Source: Microbacteriaceae bacterium (GTDB taxonomy: Bacteria; Actinomycetota; Actinomycetes; Actinomycetales; Microbacteriaceae). From it: DNA of 64,000 nt. This document shows, piece after piece, positions 53,369-61,705 of the stretch. Both the position numbers and the translations under genes were made by a program. Within the stretch, counting starts at the first letter, position 1. Each line of letters starts with the position of its first letter. The stretch lies in assembly GCA_019638805.1 (NCBI GenBank), contig JAHBTA010000004.1, positions 397,928-461,927 of the forward strand, in the 5' to 3' direction. The notes beneath the pieces are model-generated. The model did not search any database. It was given only the letters and a program-made list of their open reading frames with translations, and was not told the DNA's origin.

Positions 53369-53932
53369 ATGGGACTGTCACGCAAGCGTCAGAGGGAACT
53401 GAAGCGGCTGAAGCGGAGCGCCGAGCAGCTCTGGGACGAGCAGCGCGACGCGATCGAGCACGCGACCGAGGTGCTGCGCGACGCGCGGCGGCAGGCCGCC
53501 AACTACGCGAGAGAAGAGGTCGGCCCGCGCGTGCGCGACGCGTACGAGGACCGCGTGCGCCCCGTGGTTCGCGCCGGCGAGCGCGCCGGACGCACGGCGG
53601 CGTCCTGGGGACGCGACCGACTGGATGACGTGGTCCCCACGATCACGGGAGCGCTCGGTTCCGCGCTCGCGATGCTCGAGGCCGCGAAGGACCCGCGCGT
53701 GCGCGACGTGGTCCGCCGGGTGTCGCGCGCCGGCGAGCGCGCGGGCGTCGTGACGATGCCGCGGAAGGCGGCCGGCCCTGGTCGGTACATCCTCCTCGGA
53801 CTCGGCGTGGTCGCCGCGGCCGGCATCGCCTACGCCGCCTGGCAGACCCTGCGCGCCGACGACGACCTGTGGATCGAGGACATCGACGAGATCGGCGCCG
53901 CGGACGTCGACACCGCGGACGACGAGAGCTGA
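53369..53932 (+). CDS. Helical, basic protein with a C-terminal membrane segment
   Basis: A 187-residue protein. Residues 1-110 are highly charged helices (KRQRELKRLKRSAEQLWDEQRDAIEHATEVLRDARR, RVRDAYEDRVRPVVRAGERAGRTA) resembling apolipoprotein-like amphipathic repeats. A transmembrane helix lies at about 142-160, followed by an acidic cytosolic tail (DDDLWIEDIDEIGAADVDTADDE). ATG 53369 has GGAGG four to eight bases upstream. No family is recognised. It overlaps the next gene by one base. Confidence 0.75.
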   Translation: MGLSRKRQRELKRLKRSAEQLWDEQRDAIEHATEVLRDARRQAANYAREEVGPRVRDAYEDRVRPVVRAGERAGRTAASWGRDRLDDVVPTITGALGSALAMLEAAKDPRVRDVVRRVSRAGERAGVVTMPRKAAGPGRYILLGLGVVAAAGIAYAAWQTLRADDDLWIEDIDEIGAADVDTADDES

Positions 53933-54771
53933 TGCGCCGACTCGCGGCGGGGGCCGCGGCGCTCGGGGTGGTCGTGGCGCTCGCCGGATGCTCCTCGCTG
54001 CCCAGCGGTTTCCGTTCGCCCAGCCCGACCGGGTCGCCGAGCCCGAGCGACGTGCCGATCGGCACGCCCTTCGGCGATGTCGCCCCGCGCGAGCAGGTCA
54101 CCGACGAACTCGGCACCTATCTGCACGTCACGCTCTCGCCCGAGTCGCTCGCCGCCACGGCCGTGGACCCGGCCACCGTGGGCGCCTCGATCGCGGGCAG
54201 CACCTGGGATGACGCAGCCCTCCTGGAGGCGCAGCGCTTCGTCGCGACCTTCGTCGCCGAGCAGACCATCGACTCGATCGCCCTCGACCGCGACATGGCG
54301 GGGTGGGAGCAGTGGCTCGTCGAGGTCGGCCCGCAGTACGTCGACCTCGCCGACACGGGCGACCTGATCAAGCCCGACTACAACGCGGATCGCCCTGTGC
54401 CGATCTTCAACGACCCGTCGAACTTCACCCCGCGCTTCGTCCGGGACGGCTTCCCGCGCCTGGACGACGCGACCATCGAGGTGACCTCGCTCGAGAACCT
54501 CCCGCACGAGGGCGGCGAGTGGCTCGAGGTGTCCGGCGTCTCCGATGTCGCCTACCGGCTGAGCGACGAGGAGGCGCGGGCCTCGCTCGCGCAGCAGGGG
54601 TTCGACGAGGAGGTCATCGAGGGGTTCCCCGAGCTGAACGACGGCGAGGACGGTCACTATCTGGTGCACCTCGAGTGGCACTACGTCGTGGAGCGCACGC
54701 AGGACGGCTACCGCTTCCGCGGCTACGACCTGCTGTGGGACGGCATCGTCGAGGGCGTCTCGCAGGCGTGA
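53932..54771 (+). CDS. Putative lipoprotein
   Basis: A 279-residue exported protein. The signal peptide MRRLAAGAAALGVVVALAGC ends in a lipobox with Cys at residue 20, so it should be lipid-anchored on the outer face of the membrane. A Ser/Pro linker is followed by a soluble alpha/beta domain (residues 45-275) with DVAPREQVTDELGTYLHVTLS and a conserved-looking HYLVHLEWHYVVERTQDGYRFRGYDL near the end. No enzyme motif is evident. The gene starts within the stop of the previous one (TGATG). Confidence 0.75.
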   Translation: MRRLAAGAAALGVVVALAGCSSLPSGFRSPSPTGSPSPSDVPIGTPFGDVAPREQVTDELGTYLHVTLSPESLAATAVDPATVGASIAGSTWDDAALLEAQRFVATFVAEQTIDSIALDRDMAGWEQWLVEVGPQYVDLADTGDLIKPDYNADRPVPIFNDPSNFTPRFVRDGFPRLDDATIEVTSLENLPHEGGEWLEVSGVSDVAYRLSDEEARASLAQQGFDEEVIEGFPELNDGEDGHYLVHLEWHYVVERTQDGYRFRGYDLLWDGIVEGVSQA

Positions 54772-54781
54772 CCGAGGCTCG

Positions 54782-55597
54782 CTAGGAGGCCCGCGCGCTC
54801 CGCGGCCGCGTGCGCGGCGACCGAGGTGACGCGACCAGGGTCGTCAGCTCGGTGACGACCGGCTCGTGGCTCACGCTGCGCAACGCAGCGTCGACGTGCA
54901 GGGCCATCAGATGCGCGGCGATGCCGACGTCCCTGCCGCGGATTGCCGTGAGGATGCGGTCGTGCTCGTCGATGCGCACCGCGACGTCGGTTCCGCTCGC
55001 GATCCGCTCGTCCAGCCCCGCGGTGCGAAAGGCGGATGCCAGGGCCGCATCGAGGTCCGCCATCAACCGTCCGCCTCCCGCGCGCGCGATGATGCCGTGG
55101 AAGCGCGAGCAGTGCGACGCCGCGTCGCGGGAGTCGCCGGCGCGCAGGCGCGCCGTCTCGTCGTGCAGTTCCGCCTCGAGCAGCTCCAGGTCCCCGGAGC
55201 TGCGCCGCGCGGCCGCCGTCTGAGCGGCGTCGACGTCGAGGGCGCGGCGCAGCCCGACCAGTTCGACGGGATCGTAGGCGGCGAGCGAGTCGGTGAGCAG
55301 TGCCGGGCTCGGAGTCGCGGCGCGCACGAAGGTGCCGCGCGCGGTGAGCGGCTCCAGCATCCCGAGCGTCGCGAGCGCGCGCACCGCCTCGCGCACGGTC
55401 GAGCGCCCGACCCCGAGCAGCTCGCACAGTTCGGGCTCGGTGGGGATCCGTGAACCGACCGGCCACTCGCCCGAGGCGACGCGGGCACGCAGCGTCTGGG
55501 TCGCGATGGCGACCCGGCGGCCGCGTGCCTCGCCCCCGGTGGTGCCGGTCCCGCTGGTGGTGCCGGTCCCGCTGGTGGCGCCGGTTCCGCGTGCCAT
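54782..55597 (-). CDS. GntR-family (FadR/FCD) regulator divergent from hemH
   Basis: A 271-residue regulator. A Gly/Thr-rich tag (residues 2-25) precedes the winged helix (RTLRARVASGEWPVGSRIPTEPELCELLGVGRSTVREAVRAL, about 33-75), followed by an FCD domain (100-245) with HCSRFHGIIARAGG and HLMALHVDAAL supplying metal-type histidines. ATG 55597 has a strong AGGAGG site; in-frame ATGs at 55657 and 55636 lie within the operator repeats and are less likely. The three TTCATC-N-GATGAA sites in the intergenic region fit its binding. The ligand is unknown. Confidence 0.85.
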   Translation of the reverse strand: MARGTGATSGTGTTSGTGTTGGEARGRRVAIATQTLRARVASGEWPVGSRIPTEPELCELLGVGRSTVREAVRALATLGMLEPLTARGTFVRAATPSPALLTDSLAAYDPVELVGLRRALDVDAAQTAAARRSSGDLELLEAELHDETARLRAGDSRDAASHCSRFHGIIARAGGGRLMADLDAALASAFRTAGLDERIASGTDVAVRIDEHDRILTAIRGRDVGIAAHLMALHVDAALRSVSHEPVVTELTTLVASPRSPRTRPRSARAS

Positions 55598-55630
55598 GGC
55601 AGCCTCCTGCTCGTCGTCGCGCGATTTCCG

Positions 55631-55689
55631 CTTCATCAGATGAGATTTCCGCTTCATCAGATGAAGCGGCTAGCCTTCATCTGATGAAG
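55631..55689. promoter_or_regulatory. Three-site operator between gntR and hemH, overlapping the hemH start
   Basis: CTTCATCAGATGAGA (55631-55645, one imperfect half), CTTCATCAGATGAAG (55652-55666) and CTTCATCTGATGAAG (55675-55689) are copies of an inverted repeat CTTCATC-N-GATGAAG. The third copy covers the hemH start codon (55684), and its first two bases overlap the end of the TAGCCT -10 box (55671-55676, 7 nt before the ATG). A repressor bound there would block leaderless hemH transcription and translation. Confidence 0.75.
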
Positions 55690-56706
55690 GCCTACGGCAA
55701 TGCTAGTCCCCGCATCGGCGTCATTCTCGGGCAGGTGGGCACCCCGCAGAACCTGGAGCGCGCCGAGGTGCGGCGCTATCTGAAGGAGTTCCTCTCCGAC
55801 GAGCGCATCATCGACCTGCCGCGCTGGCGCTGGATGCCGATCCTGCACGGCGCCGTGCTGCCGACCCGGCCGAAGATGGTGGGTCACCACTTCGGCGAGA
55901 TCTGGACGGACGAGGGCTCCCCGCTCCTGGTCATCTCCGAGGCGCAGCGCGCCGGCATCCAGGAGCGCCTGGGCGACCGGTTCCAGGTCGAGCTCGGCAT
56001 GGCGTACAGCGAACCGAGCATGGGGGGCGCGGTCGCCCGGCTCGAGGAGGCCGGCATCCGTCGCATCGTCGTGCTGCCGCTTTTCCCGCAGTACTCGAAC
56101 AGCACGACGGCGTCGGTCTACGACGAGGTCATGTTCCATGCGCTCGGGCGCGGGACGCGGCGGGGACTGCCGGTGAAGAAGTACGCGCCCTCGCTGCGCT
56201 TCATCCACCCGTACTTCGACGACCCGGAGTACATCGCGGTGCTCGCCGCGAGCGTGGCCCGTCAGCTGGCCGAGGGACCGGCGCCCGACCGCATCATCCT
56301 GAGCTATCACGGCCTGCCGAAGAACTTCGTCGACGAGGGCGACCCGTACCAGGTGCATTGCGAGGAGACCACGCGGCTCCTGGCCGAGGCGCTCGACTGG
56401 CCGGCCGGGTTGTTCGAGATGGCGTACCAGTCGCGGTTCGGACGCACCGAGTGGATCAAGCCCTACCTGCAGCCCCGCTTGGGCGAACTGCACGCCGACG
56501 GGGTGGAGCGGCCGGTCATCATCTCGCCCGGCTTCACCACGGATTGCCTCGAGACCCTGCACGAGCTCGGCATCGAGGGGCGCGAGCTCTTCGAGGTGGG
56601 CGGCGGAGACGGCGCGGGCTATCGCACAGTCGCCTGCCTCAACGACGAGCCGGCCTGGCTGGACTACGCGGCCGCGCTGATCGAGCGGAACGCGGGTGGC
56701 TGGTAG
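55684..56706 (+). CDS. hemH: Ferrochelatase, proteobacterial/protoporphyrin type
   Basis: A 340-residue enzyme that inserts ferrous iron into a porphyrin. The active-site His is in ILSYHGLP near 207 and the Glu in CLETLHEL near 288. Unusually for an Actinobacterium, the sequence follows the E. coli-like protoporphyrin ferrochelatase pattern: VGTPQNLERAEVRRYLKEFLSDERI, VVLPLFPQYSNSTTASVYDE, CEETTRLLAEAL and PGFTTDCLETL. It does not follow the usual actinobacterial coproporphyrin ferrochelatase. It is probably acquired. It is divergent from a GntR regulator and overlaps a DUF454 gene by 11 bases. Confidence 0.92.
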   Translation: MKAYGNASPRIGVILGQVGTPQNLERAEVRRYLKEFLSDERIIDLPRWRWMPILHGAVLPTRPKMVGHHFGEIWTDEGSPLLVISEAQRAGIQERLGDRFQVELGMAYSEPSMGGAVARLEEAGIRRIVVLPLFPQYSNSTTASVYDEVMFHALGRGTRRGLPVKKYAPSLRFIHPYFDDPEYIAVLAASVARQLAEGPAPDRIILSYHGLPKNFVDEGDPYQVHCEETTRLLAEALDWPAGLFEMAYQSRFGRTEWIKPYLQPRLGELHADGVERPVIISPGFTTDCLETLHELGIEGRELFEVGGGDGAGYRTVACLNDEPAWLDYAAALIERNAGGW

Positions 56707-57103
56707 GCACCTGCTGTTCGCAGGGGTGGGGGTCGCCGCGACCGGTCTGGCGGTGGCCGGGATCTGGGTGCCCGGTCTGCCGACGACGCCTTTCGTGATC
56801 GTCGCGCTGTGGGCTTTTGCGCGCTCCAGCGAGCGGCTGTCCGCGTGGCTCCGCGGCATCCCGCTGCTGCGGTCGGCGATCGAGGCGGCCGATCGCTATG
56901 GGCGCGAGCGCACCCTGCCGCTCTGGGTGAAGGTCGTCTCGCAATCCGCCGCGTGGGCGTCAGCCGTAATCGTGCTGCTCGTGACCGGGTCGGTCTGGAT
57001 CGCGTTGCCGGTCGCCGCGGGAGCGGTCGCCTGCTCGGTTTTCATGTTCGCGACCCCGACGCGGCGTCCTTCGGACTCCGCCCAGGATCAGCCACGGCGG
57101 TAG
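56696..57103 (+). CDS. DUF454/YbaN-family inner-membrane protein
   Basis: A 135-residue protein with three hydrophobic helices (about 6-28, 82-100 and 103-118). GLAVAGIWVPGLPTTPFVIVALWAFARSSERLSAWL near residues 17-50 is the DUF454 signature. GTG 56696 lies within the end of hemH, so the two are co-translated. The function of DUF454 is unknown; its coupling to hemH suggests a link with haem or iron, which is inference only. It converges on, and overlaps, the RelE-like gene by 16 bases. Confidence 0.85.
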   Translation: MAGRHLLFAGVGVAATGLAVAGIWVPGLPTTPFVIVALWAFARSSERLSAWLRGIPLLRSAIEAADRYGRERTLPLWVKVVSQSAAWASAVIVLLVTGSVWIALPVAAGAVACSVFMFATPTRRPSDSAQDQPRR

Positions 57104-57351
57104 ACGCTCCGCCGATGCTCGACATCGACCACGAGGACGAGAAGGACGTCGTCCTCGATCGACACGAGCAGACGGTAGTCGCCCACCCGGTAGCGCCAGA
57201 ACGGCTCCCCCACCAGCGCACGCCCCTGCGACCGCGGGTTGTCCCGGTCCAGCGACTGCTTCAGGAATCGCTCGATGCGCAGACGCGTGCCGCGGTCGGG
57301 CTTCGCGACCTGCTTCAGCGCCTTCGGGGTGATCTCGACCCGGTAGCTCAC
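57088..57351 (-). CDS. RelE/ParE-type toxin
   Basis: An 87-residue protein with the compact RelE fold: MSYRVEITPKALKQVAKPD at the start, and the core PFWRYRVGDYRLLVSIEDDVLLVLVVDVEHRRSVYR, where the conserved arginines and C-terminal RxxVY motif match mRNA-cleaving RelE members. The antitoxin gene lies immediately upstream with a 4-base overlap. The 3' end runs 16 bases into the DUF454 gene on the other strand. Confidence 0.9.
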   Translation of the reverse strand: MSYRVEITPKALKQVAKPDRGTRLRIERFLKQSLDRDNPRSQGRALVGEPFWRYRVGDYRLLVSIEDDVLLVLVVDVEHRRSVYRRG

Positions 57352-57581
57352 TCGCCGAGGCTCGCGAAGTCGACGTCGTCGACCGGAATCGACGGCTCAC
57401 TCGACTCGCGGAACTCGGCGAGGGCGTCCTTGGCCAGGAAGTAGTCCTCCCAGTCGTCGAGGAACCCCTCGATCGCCTCCCCCGCGTAGAAGGCCTTGGT
57501 TCGACCGGTGCGCGCGGCGAGTGCCTCGAGGCGACGATCCAGTTCCTCGTCGAGTCGAATGTTCAGCTGCTTCGTAGCCAT
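57348..57581 (-). CDS. RelB-type antitoxin (ribbon-helix-helix)
   Basis: A 77-residue protein. The N-terminal KQLNIRLDEELDRRLEALAARTGRTKAFYAGEAIEGFLDD is a ribbon-helix-helix DNA-binding unit, and the acidic tail (EPSIPVDDVDFASLGE) should bind and neutralise the toxin. ATG 57581 follows GGGAGG. It overlaps the toxin gene by 4 bases and probably represses the operon through the palindrome at 57594-57609. Confidence 0.9.
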   Translation of the reverse strand: MATKQLNIRLDEELDRRLEALAARTGRTKAFYAGEAIEGFLDDWEDYFLAKDALAEFRESSEPSIPVDDVDFASLGE

Positions 57582-57593
57582 GCCGGCCTCCCT

Positions 57594-57609
57594 GCTATAC
57601 AAATATAGC
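57594..57609. promoter_or_regulatory. Palindromic operator upstream of relB-like gene
   Basis: GCTATA-CAAA-TATAGC is a perfect 6-bp inverted repeat with a 4-nt spacer, AT-rich in contrast to its surroundings, 13 bases before the antitoxin start. It probably overlaps the -10 box. Confidence 0.65.
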
Positions 57610-58075
57610 GCCAGTCACCGATGATCGCTTCTGGAGAAGGCGACGGAAGCGGCCAATCGGGGGCGGCTACAAGGCGCTGGCAGAACGCAACTCACGGCTG
57701 CTGCGCGTGACCGCGACTAGCAAAGGATGCTCGGTTACATCGAACAGAAGCCGAACATCGAGGAGATCGTCATTATTCGCTTAGGCTACCGAGGCGCCAC
57801 GACGTCGATCGGACGCCGCCCGGCTGAGGCGGCTCCCTCGACACAGTGATGACCTGCGTCTTGGACATATGTCTGAGCTCTCACCAAGGATCGGAGGGGG
57901 CCGTGAGCCGCGGGGTTCGAACACCGCGGACTCGTCGAGCGGTTCGCTGCGGCTTGGAACTTGGGCGGACGAAAGGTCTGACAAGCTCTGGCACCTCATT
58001 CCGAATGGCGTCATGGCCGCGTAGGTGACGAGTTAGAACTCTTCGGGCTGCGAAGCTTGGTGGCCGCACTCGAAC
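57610..58075. other. Gene-poor, low-coding-signal region
   Basis: No confident gene was found. One short plus-strand frame (57869-58024, 51 residues, ending ADERSDKLWHLIPNGVMAA) reads like protein but has no ribosome site and no partner. It could be the tail of a decayed gene. The region separates the RelBE-like module from the helicase operon and has lower GC than the housekeeping genes. Confidence 0.4.
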
Positions 58076-58386
58076 TCAAGCGGCCCGCCCGTCGACCTCG
58101 GCGTAGCACCACCCCATACTCGTTGTCGGCAAGGCGATCCCGGTCGAGCCGCGCCCGTAGCTGTCGACGCCGTAGACCCAGTCGTGCAGATTGTTGAAAT
58201 TGTCCGGTTAGAGCTTCAAGCCGGTCTGCGCGACGCCCCAGTCGAATCCGCACGTCATGGGCTTGTTGAGCGAGATGAGGTCGAGACCGTACTGGTTGCC
58301 GCCGACTGCGGCCGTGACGCCACCTACCACGAGATCGGCGAGCGCCGCGTGGGGATGAGGCGAGACGGTTCCTACAGCACCTGCGG
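58076..58386 (-). pseudogene. Remnant of an unrecognised gene with an internal stop
   Basis: On the minus strand, directly after the helicase gene, one frame reads ADLVVGGVTAAVGGNQYGLDLISLNKPMTCGFDWGVAQTGLKL, then a TAA (58210-58208), and continues in the same frame PDNFNNLHDWVYGVDSYGRGSTGIALPTTSMGWC to a stop at 58076-58078. Both parts look like genuine protein. There is no usable start codon, so it is best read as a decayed last gene of the operon or an adjacent relic. Confidence 0.35.
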
Positions 58387-58393
58387 GCCGGTT

Positions 58394-60478
58394 TCACCAG
58401 GCGAGAGAGGTTGGACGAACCACCTCGACCAATCGAGATGCACGGAGGCGATCGAGGGCACGCCGGTACACAGGGAGCTTCACCCATGAATCCATAGCCT
58501 CGCGATGCAGCAGCGTAGGTGGGAGCAGCTGCTGGAACACCGTCTGCACTTCATCGCGTGGGATCGGGAGGTGTGGTCCGAGGGCATCGATAGTGGCGGG
58601 AAGCCTAGCTGGATCGAAAGCCGTTCCCGAACGCACGGAGATTTCGGTCGCCCTTGCGCCGTCGCCGAGCCAGTTGGCGATCGTGGTGTTGAGCAAGATG
58701 CCACCGAAGGTGAGGTAACAGTTGTCCGTGCCCTCGCTCCAGTACGGCAGTGTTCGCTCGGACATGCCACGAAAGACGCTCGTGGCACCCGCAATAGCGC
58801 TGCCGGCGCTCGTGGGCAGAACGTCTGCAGCGACGTCGCCGGAACGGACGAGTTGCCACATGGACTCGACCAGCGTTGGGTCGAGTGGCGCGGCCGCTCC
58901 CGAGTATTTGATTTCCGTAGTCAGAGGGCGCGTTGTTCGAGCGACGGTGACTAGGTCGCGCCGCAGCGAAAGAACGACGTATCGATTGCCGGCGAATGTG
59001 AACACGGCCCCCACTTCGAGGCGTGCGAAGTTCTGCCCCTGCAGGTGGCCGAGATGGTGACTGCCCTCGTAGACCGGGACCTCTCGTGCTGCTACGGGGA
59101 AGTTGCTCCATACGACGAGGTCGTCTTCCAGCGCGTACGCACCCTCACTTGGGCCGAAGGCGCTCTTCACTGGATGCTTGACGAGGACGCCCTCGGAGAC
59201 CAACTCTTCGACCATCTGGCGAGTCGCTTCGCGATCGAGATGCGGCCAACGGCCGAGGAGGCTCTCGACGTCACGGATAGCCGTGAACTTGCCAGACGAC
59301 GCAACCGAAAGGGACACAATCTGTTGGCACGCAGCACCAAAGATGTCGGACGCCGCGGGTGACTCGACGGCGTAAGCCACCTGCTCCAACACTGTCTGGA
59401 AGCCGAGAACGTGCGCGGCCAAGTGCGACTCATCGTCCGGTATGACACAGAGCACGACCGTCTTGCTCGTACGACGGTTGCCTCGGCCAATGCGCTGAAG
59501 GAAGGACTCCCATCCAACTGGATGACCCCAGAGCACCACGAGGTCGATGTCGCCGATGTCGATTCCAAGTTCGAGTGTGCTCGTCGCGACGCACACTGCC
59601 GAGTTGAACTCGGCAAAGAACTTCTCAGTGCGGAGCCGTTCCTGCTTGCTGAGGGACGAGTGATGCGCAAACACCCGATCGCCGAAACTGGAGTTCTCGC
59701 GAAGTGCGGCTGCAAGCTTGTCGCACGTCTTGCGTGAGTCTGCGAACACGAGCGCCTTGAGATGTCCACCTGTGGCGGGCGTCAGCCTGTCAAGATCGCT
59801 CGCGAGCTGCGCTGGTGACCAGCCGATCCGAATGACCCGCTCGATCGAACGCTGAGACTGGTCGCGCACGACGACTACCTGCGCGCTGGGCCGGTAGAAG
59901 GCCCAGAGGGCTTCGTAATCGGCCACTGTGGCGGACATCGCAGCGACTTGAACCTCCCGCCCAGACCAGCTTTGGAGTCGCTCGATGAGGATCGCCAACT
60001 GCAATCCTCGCTGGGTGTTGTACAGCAGATGAGCCTCATCGATGATGACGGCTCGCACTTCTAGCAGCAATTCCCGCCGCTTCGAGAGCATCACGTCCAG
60101 TGACTCAGGGGTTGTTATGAGAACGACCGGCTTGTTGACCCGGTCTAGGTGATTCAACTCGCCATGGCGAACACCCACTCGAATGGAGAGCCGGTCCAGC
60201 GCTGGCTCCAGACGTCGGAAGATGTCGTTCACCAGTGCCCGCGTGGGCGCGATGTAAAGGATTACTGGCGACGGTGATGTCTGGAGTTCGCTGAGGTACT
60301 TGGACACGAGCGGCGCGATCGCGGCCTCAGTCTTTCCGCTACCTGTGCCCGCTAGGATGATCGCGTCGCCTCCGGCCAGGATGGCCGGAACGGCGGCGGC
60401 CTGCGCGGGATGAAGTTCCTTGAATGCTCCAAAGAACGCTTGAGCAACAGATCGATCGAGGAGCTCACTTCTAGGCAT
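58394..60478 (-). CDS. Lhr-like DEAD/DEAH-box superfamily 2 helicase
   Basis: A 694-residue helicase. Motif Q/I LHPAQAAAVPAILAGGDAIILAGTGSGKTEAA sits near residues 22-53, motif Ia APTRALVND near 76, DEAH near 147-150, SAT near 178, the second RecA lobe with TSTLELGIDIGDIDLVV near 295, and motif VI QRIGRGNRR near 327. A winged-helix and Lhr-type C-terminal extension follow (MVEELVSEGVLVKHPV; LQGQNFARLEVGAVFTFAGNRYVVL). Lhr-like helicases occur in BREX and related defence loci (BrxHI/HII). It is the last intact gene of the minus-strand operon, 9 bases after the ATPase gene. ATG 60478. Confidence 0.85.
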   Translation of the reverse strand: MPRSELLDRSVAQAFFGAFKELHPAQAAAVPAILAGGDAIILAGTGSGKTEAAIAPLVSKYLSELQTSPSPVILYIAPTRALVNDIFRRLEPALDRLSIRVGVRHGELNHLDRVNKPVVLITTPESLDVMLSKRRELLLEVRAVIIDEAHLLYNTQRGLQLAILIERLQSWSGREVQVAAMSATVADYEALWAFYRPSAQVVVVRDQSQRSIERVIRIGWSPAQLASDLDRLTPATGGHLKALVFADSRKTCDKLAAALRENSSFGDRVFAHHSSLSKQERLRTEKFFAEFNSAVCVATSTLELGIDIGDIDLVVLWGHPVGWESFLQRIGRGNRRTSKTVVLCVIPDDESHLAAHVLGFQTVLEQVAYAVESPAASDIFGAACQQIVSLSVASSGKFTAIRDVESLLGRWPHLDREATRQMVEELVSEGVLVKHPVKSAFGPSEGAYALEDDLVVWSNFPVAAREVPVYEGSHHLGHLQGQNFARLEVGAVFTFAGNRYVVLSLRRDLVTVARTTRPLTTEIKYSGAAAPLDPTLVESMWQLVRSGDVAADVLPTSAGSAIAGATSVFRGMSERTLPYWSEGTDNCYLTFGGILLNTTIANWLGDGARATEISVRSGTAFDPARLPATIDALGPHLPIPRDEVQTVFQQLLPPTLLHREAMDSWVKLPVYRRALDRLRASRLVEVVRPTSLAW

Positions 60479-60487
60479 CGGCGTGCC

Positions 60488-61705
60488 CTAGCCAACCTCG
60501 TTGAGTAGCTCATCGAGATGCTCGACGATCCCAATGATCGCCTGACGGGTCTGATCCTGGGTGGAACGTCGTGCCAACTGGGCAATGAGTTCCTCGATGT
60601 CCGAATCGTCCATCTCCTCGTCAGCGTCCCATTCGTAGGCAACCGCATGAACGCCCCGAATGCGGCGCGCGAGATCGCGAAGCTCGACTGCGTGGATTCG
60701 TGACATCTCGAAGTGCTTGAGCTTGTCGAACCTTGACACTGGGAATCCATACACCTGTCGGCTCATCAGCTCGTCCTTGCACATTGCCGAGAAGTCTGGC
60801 GTGACTGCGAAGTACGTCATTCCGGGGAATCGATGCCCATCGAAGAACCGGAACAGGTTGACAAAAGCCGTCTGTTGGTAAGTCCTGTTGTTCAGGTTGT
60901 GCACAACATCCTCGAACTCGTCGAAGAGCAGGACGAGCCCGCGAAGTCCAGCCACCTTCGCCAGCTTGTCGAGGTCGTCAAGGGCGTCCCAACTCTGCTC
61001 GTACCCGCGCTCGCGGAATGTGAAGTATCCGTCCTTATAGAACTGGTACTCGGGCCGCGGGTCATAGAAGGTTCCGCGTAGTCGATTCACGAGATCGTTG
61101 AAGAGTCGCTTCCGGTCGCTCTTGTAATCATCGGGGAACGAGAGCCAATCCGTGACGAGCTCGCGCGTCGCGAGGTCGCCGTTCGTCGTCGCCCACGCGC
61201 GGAGCGCGATGAAGATCGCCGGGGAGTCCAAGTAGTCCGACATCGCCCACTGACCGCCGTCGCTGAGCTTTGCCCAGTCCTTTAGATGTGGCCCCTTCGG
61301 GCCCTTCTTGATCACGCGATCGAAGAGGCCGCTGATGCCGCTTGTAGCGCCTGGAACCTCAAGAGCCCGACAGACTGCGCCGAAGACCTGGTCCATGCGG
61401 TTGGCGCGGACTCCGCTTGCGGAGTCCATCGTGACAAATGCGACCGCACGCTCCGTCTCGAGAGCCATCTCTCGAATGACATTGAGGAGGTGCGTCTTCC
61501 CGCCGCCGTAGTTCGCGCGGACAAGCAGCGCAGCTCCCGTCCCCTCATCCGGCGAGCCGAGCGTCTCTTCCAACCTCTTGAGTTCGGACTCGCGCCCGAC
61601 CGTGAAATGACGTACATGCCCGGCGGGAGGAATGCCCTCGCGAAGTGATTCGATCGCCTTCTCCGCCTGGCGCTGAGAAGGCGCCCGCCAGACTGGGTCA
61701 GTCAT
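60488..61705 (-). CDS. BREX-type P-loop ATPase (DUF2791/BrxD-like), second copy
   Basis: A 405-residue ATPase. The N-terminal AEKAIESLREGIPPAGHVRHFTVGRESEL is the typical opening of DUF2791/BrxC-BrxD family proteins. Walker A is ANYGGGKTHL near residue 66 and Walker B LVLLFDEFED near 256-265, followed by HRFPGMTYFAVTPDF (sensor 1 region). The C-terminus carries acidic helical repeats (DADEEMDDSDIEELIAQL). Expected to be an AAA+-like ATPase acting with the helicase. The start overlaps the upstream ATPase gene by 8 bases, and the helicase gene follows after 9 bases. Confidence 0.8.
   Translation of the reverse strand: MTDPVWRAPSQRQAEKAIESLREGIPPAGHVRHFTVGRESELKRLEETLGSPDEGTGAALLVRANYGGGKTHLLNVIREMALETERAVAFVTMDSASGVRANRMDQVFGAVCRALEVPGATSGISGLFDRVIKKGPKGPHLKDWAKLSDGGQWAMSDYLDSPAIFIALRAWATTNGDLATRELVTDWLSFPDDYKSDRKRLFNDLVNRLRGTFYDPRPEYQFYKDGYFTFRERGYEQSWDALDDLDKLAKVAGLRGLVLLFDEFEDVVHNLNNRTYQQTAFVNLFRFFDGHRFPGMTYFAVTPDFSAMCKDELMSRQVYGFPVSRFDKLKHFEMSRIHAVELRDLARRIRGVHAVAYEWDADEEMDDSDIEELIAQLARRSTQDQTRQAIIGIVEHLDELLNEVG

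Noticed and set aside
57869..58024. Short plus-strand gene of 51 codons
   Set aside because: It reads plausibly but has no ribosome site or -10 box at the right distance and no operon partner. It is kept only as a note in the gene-poor region.
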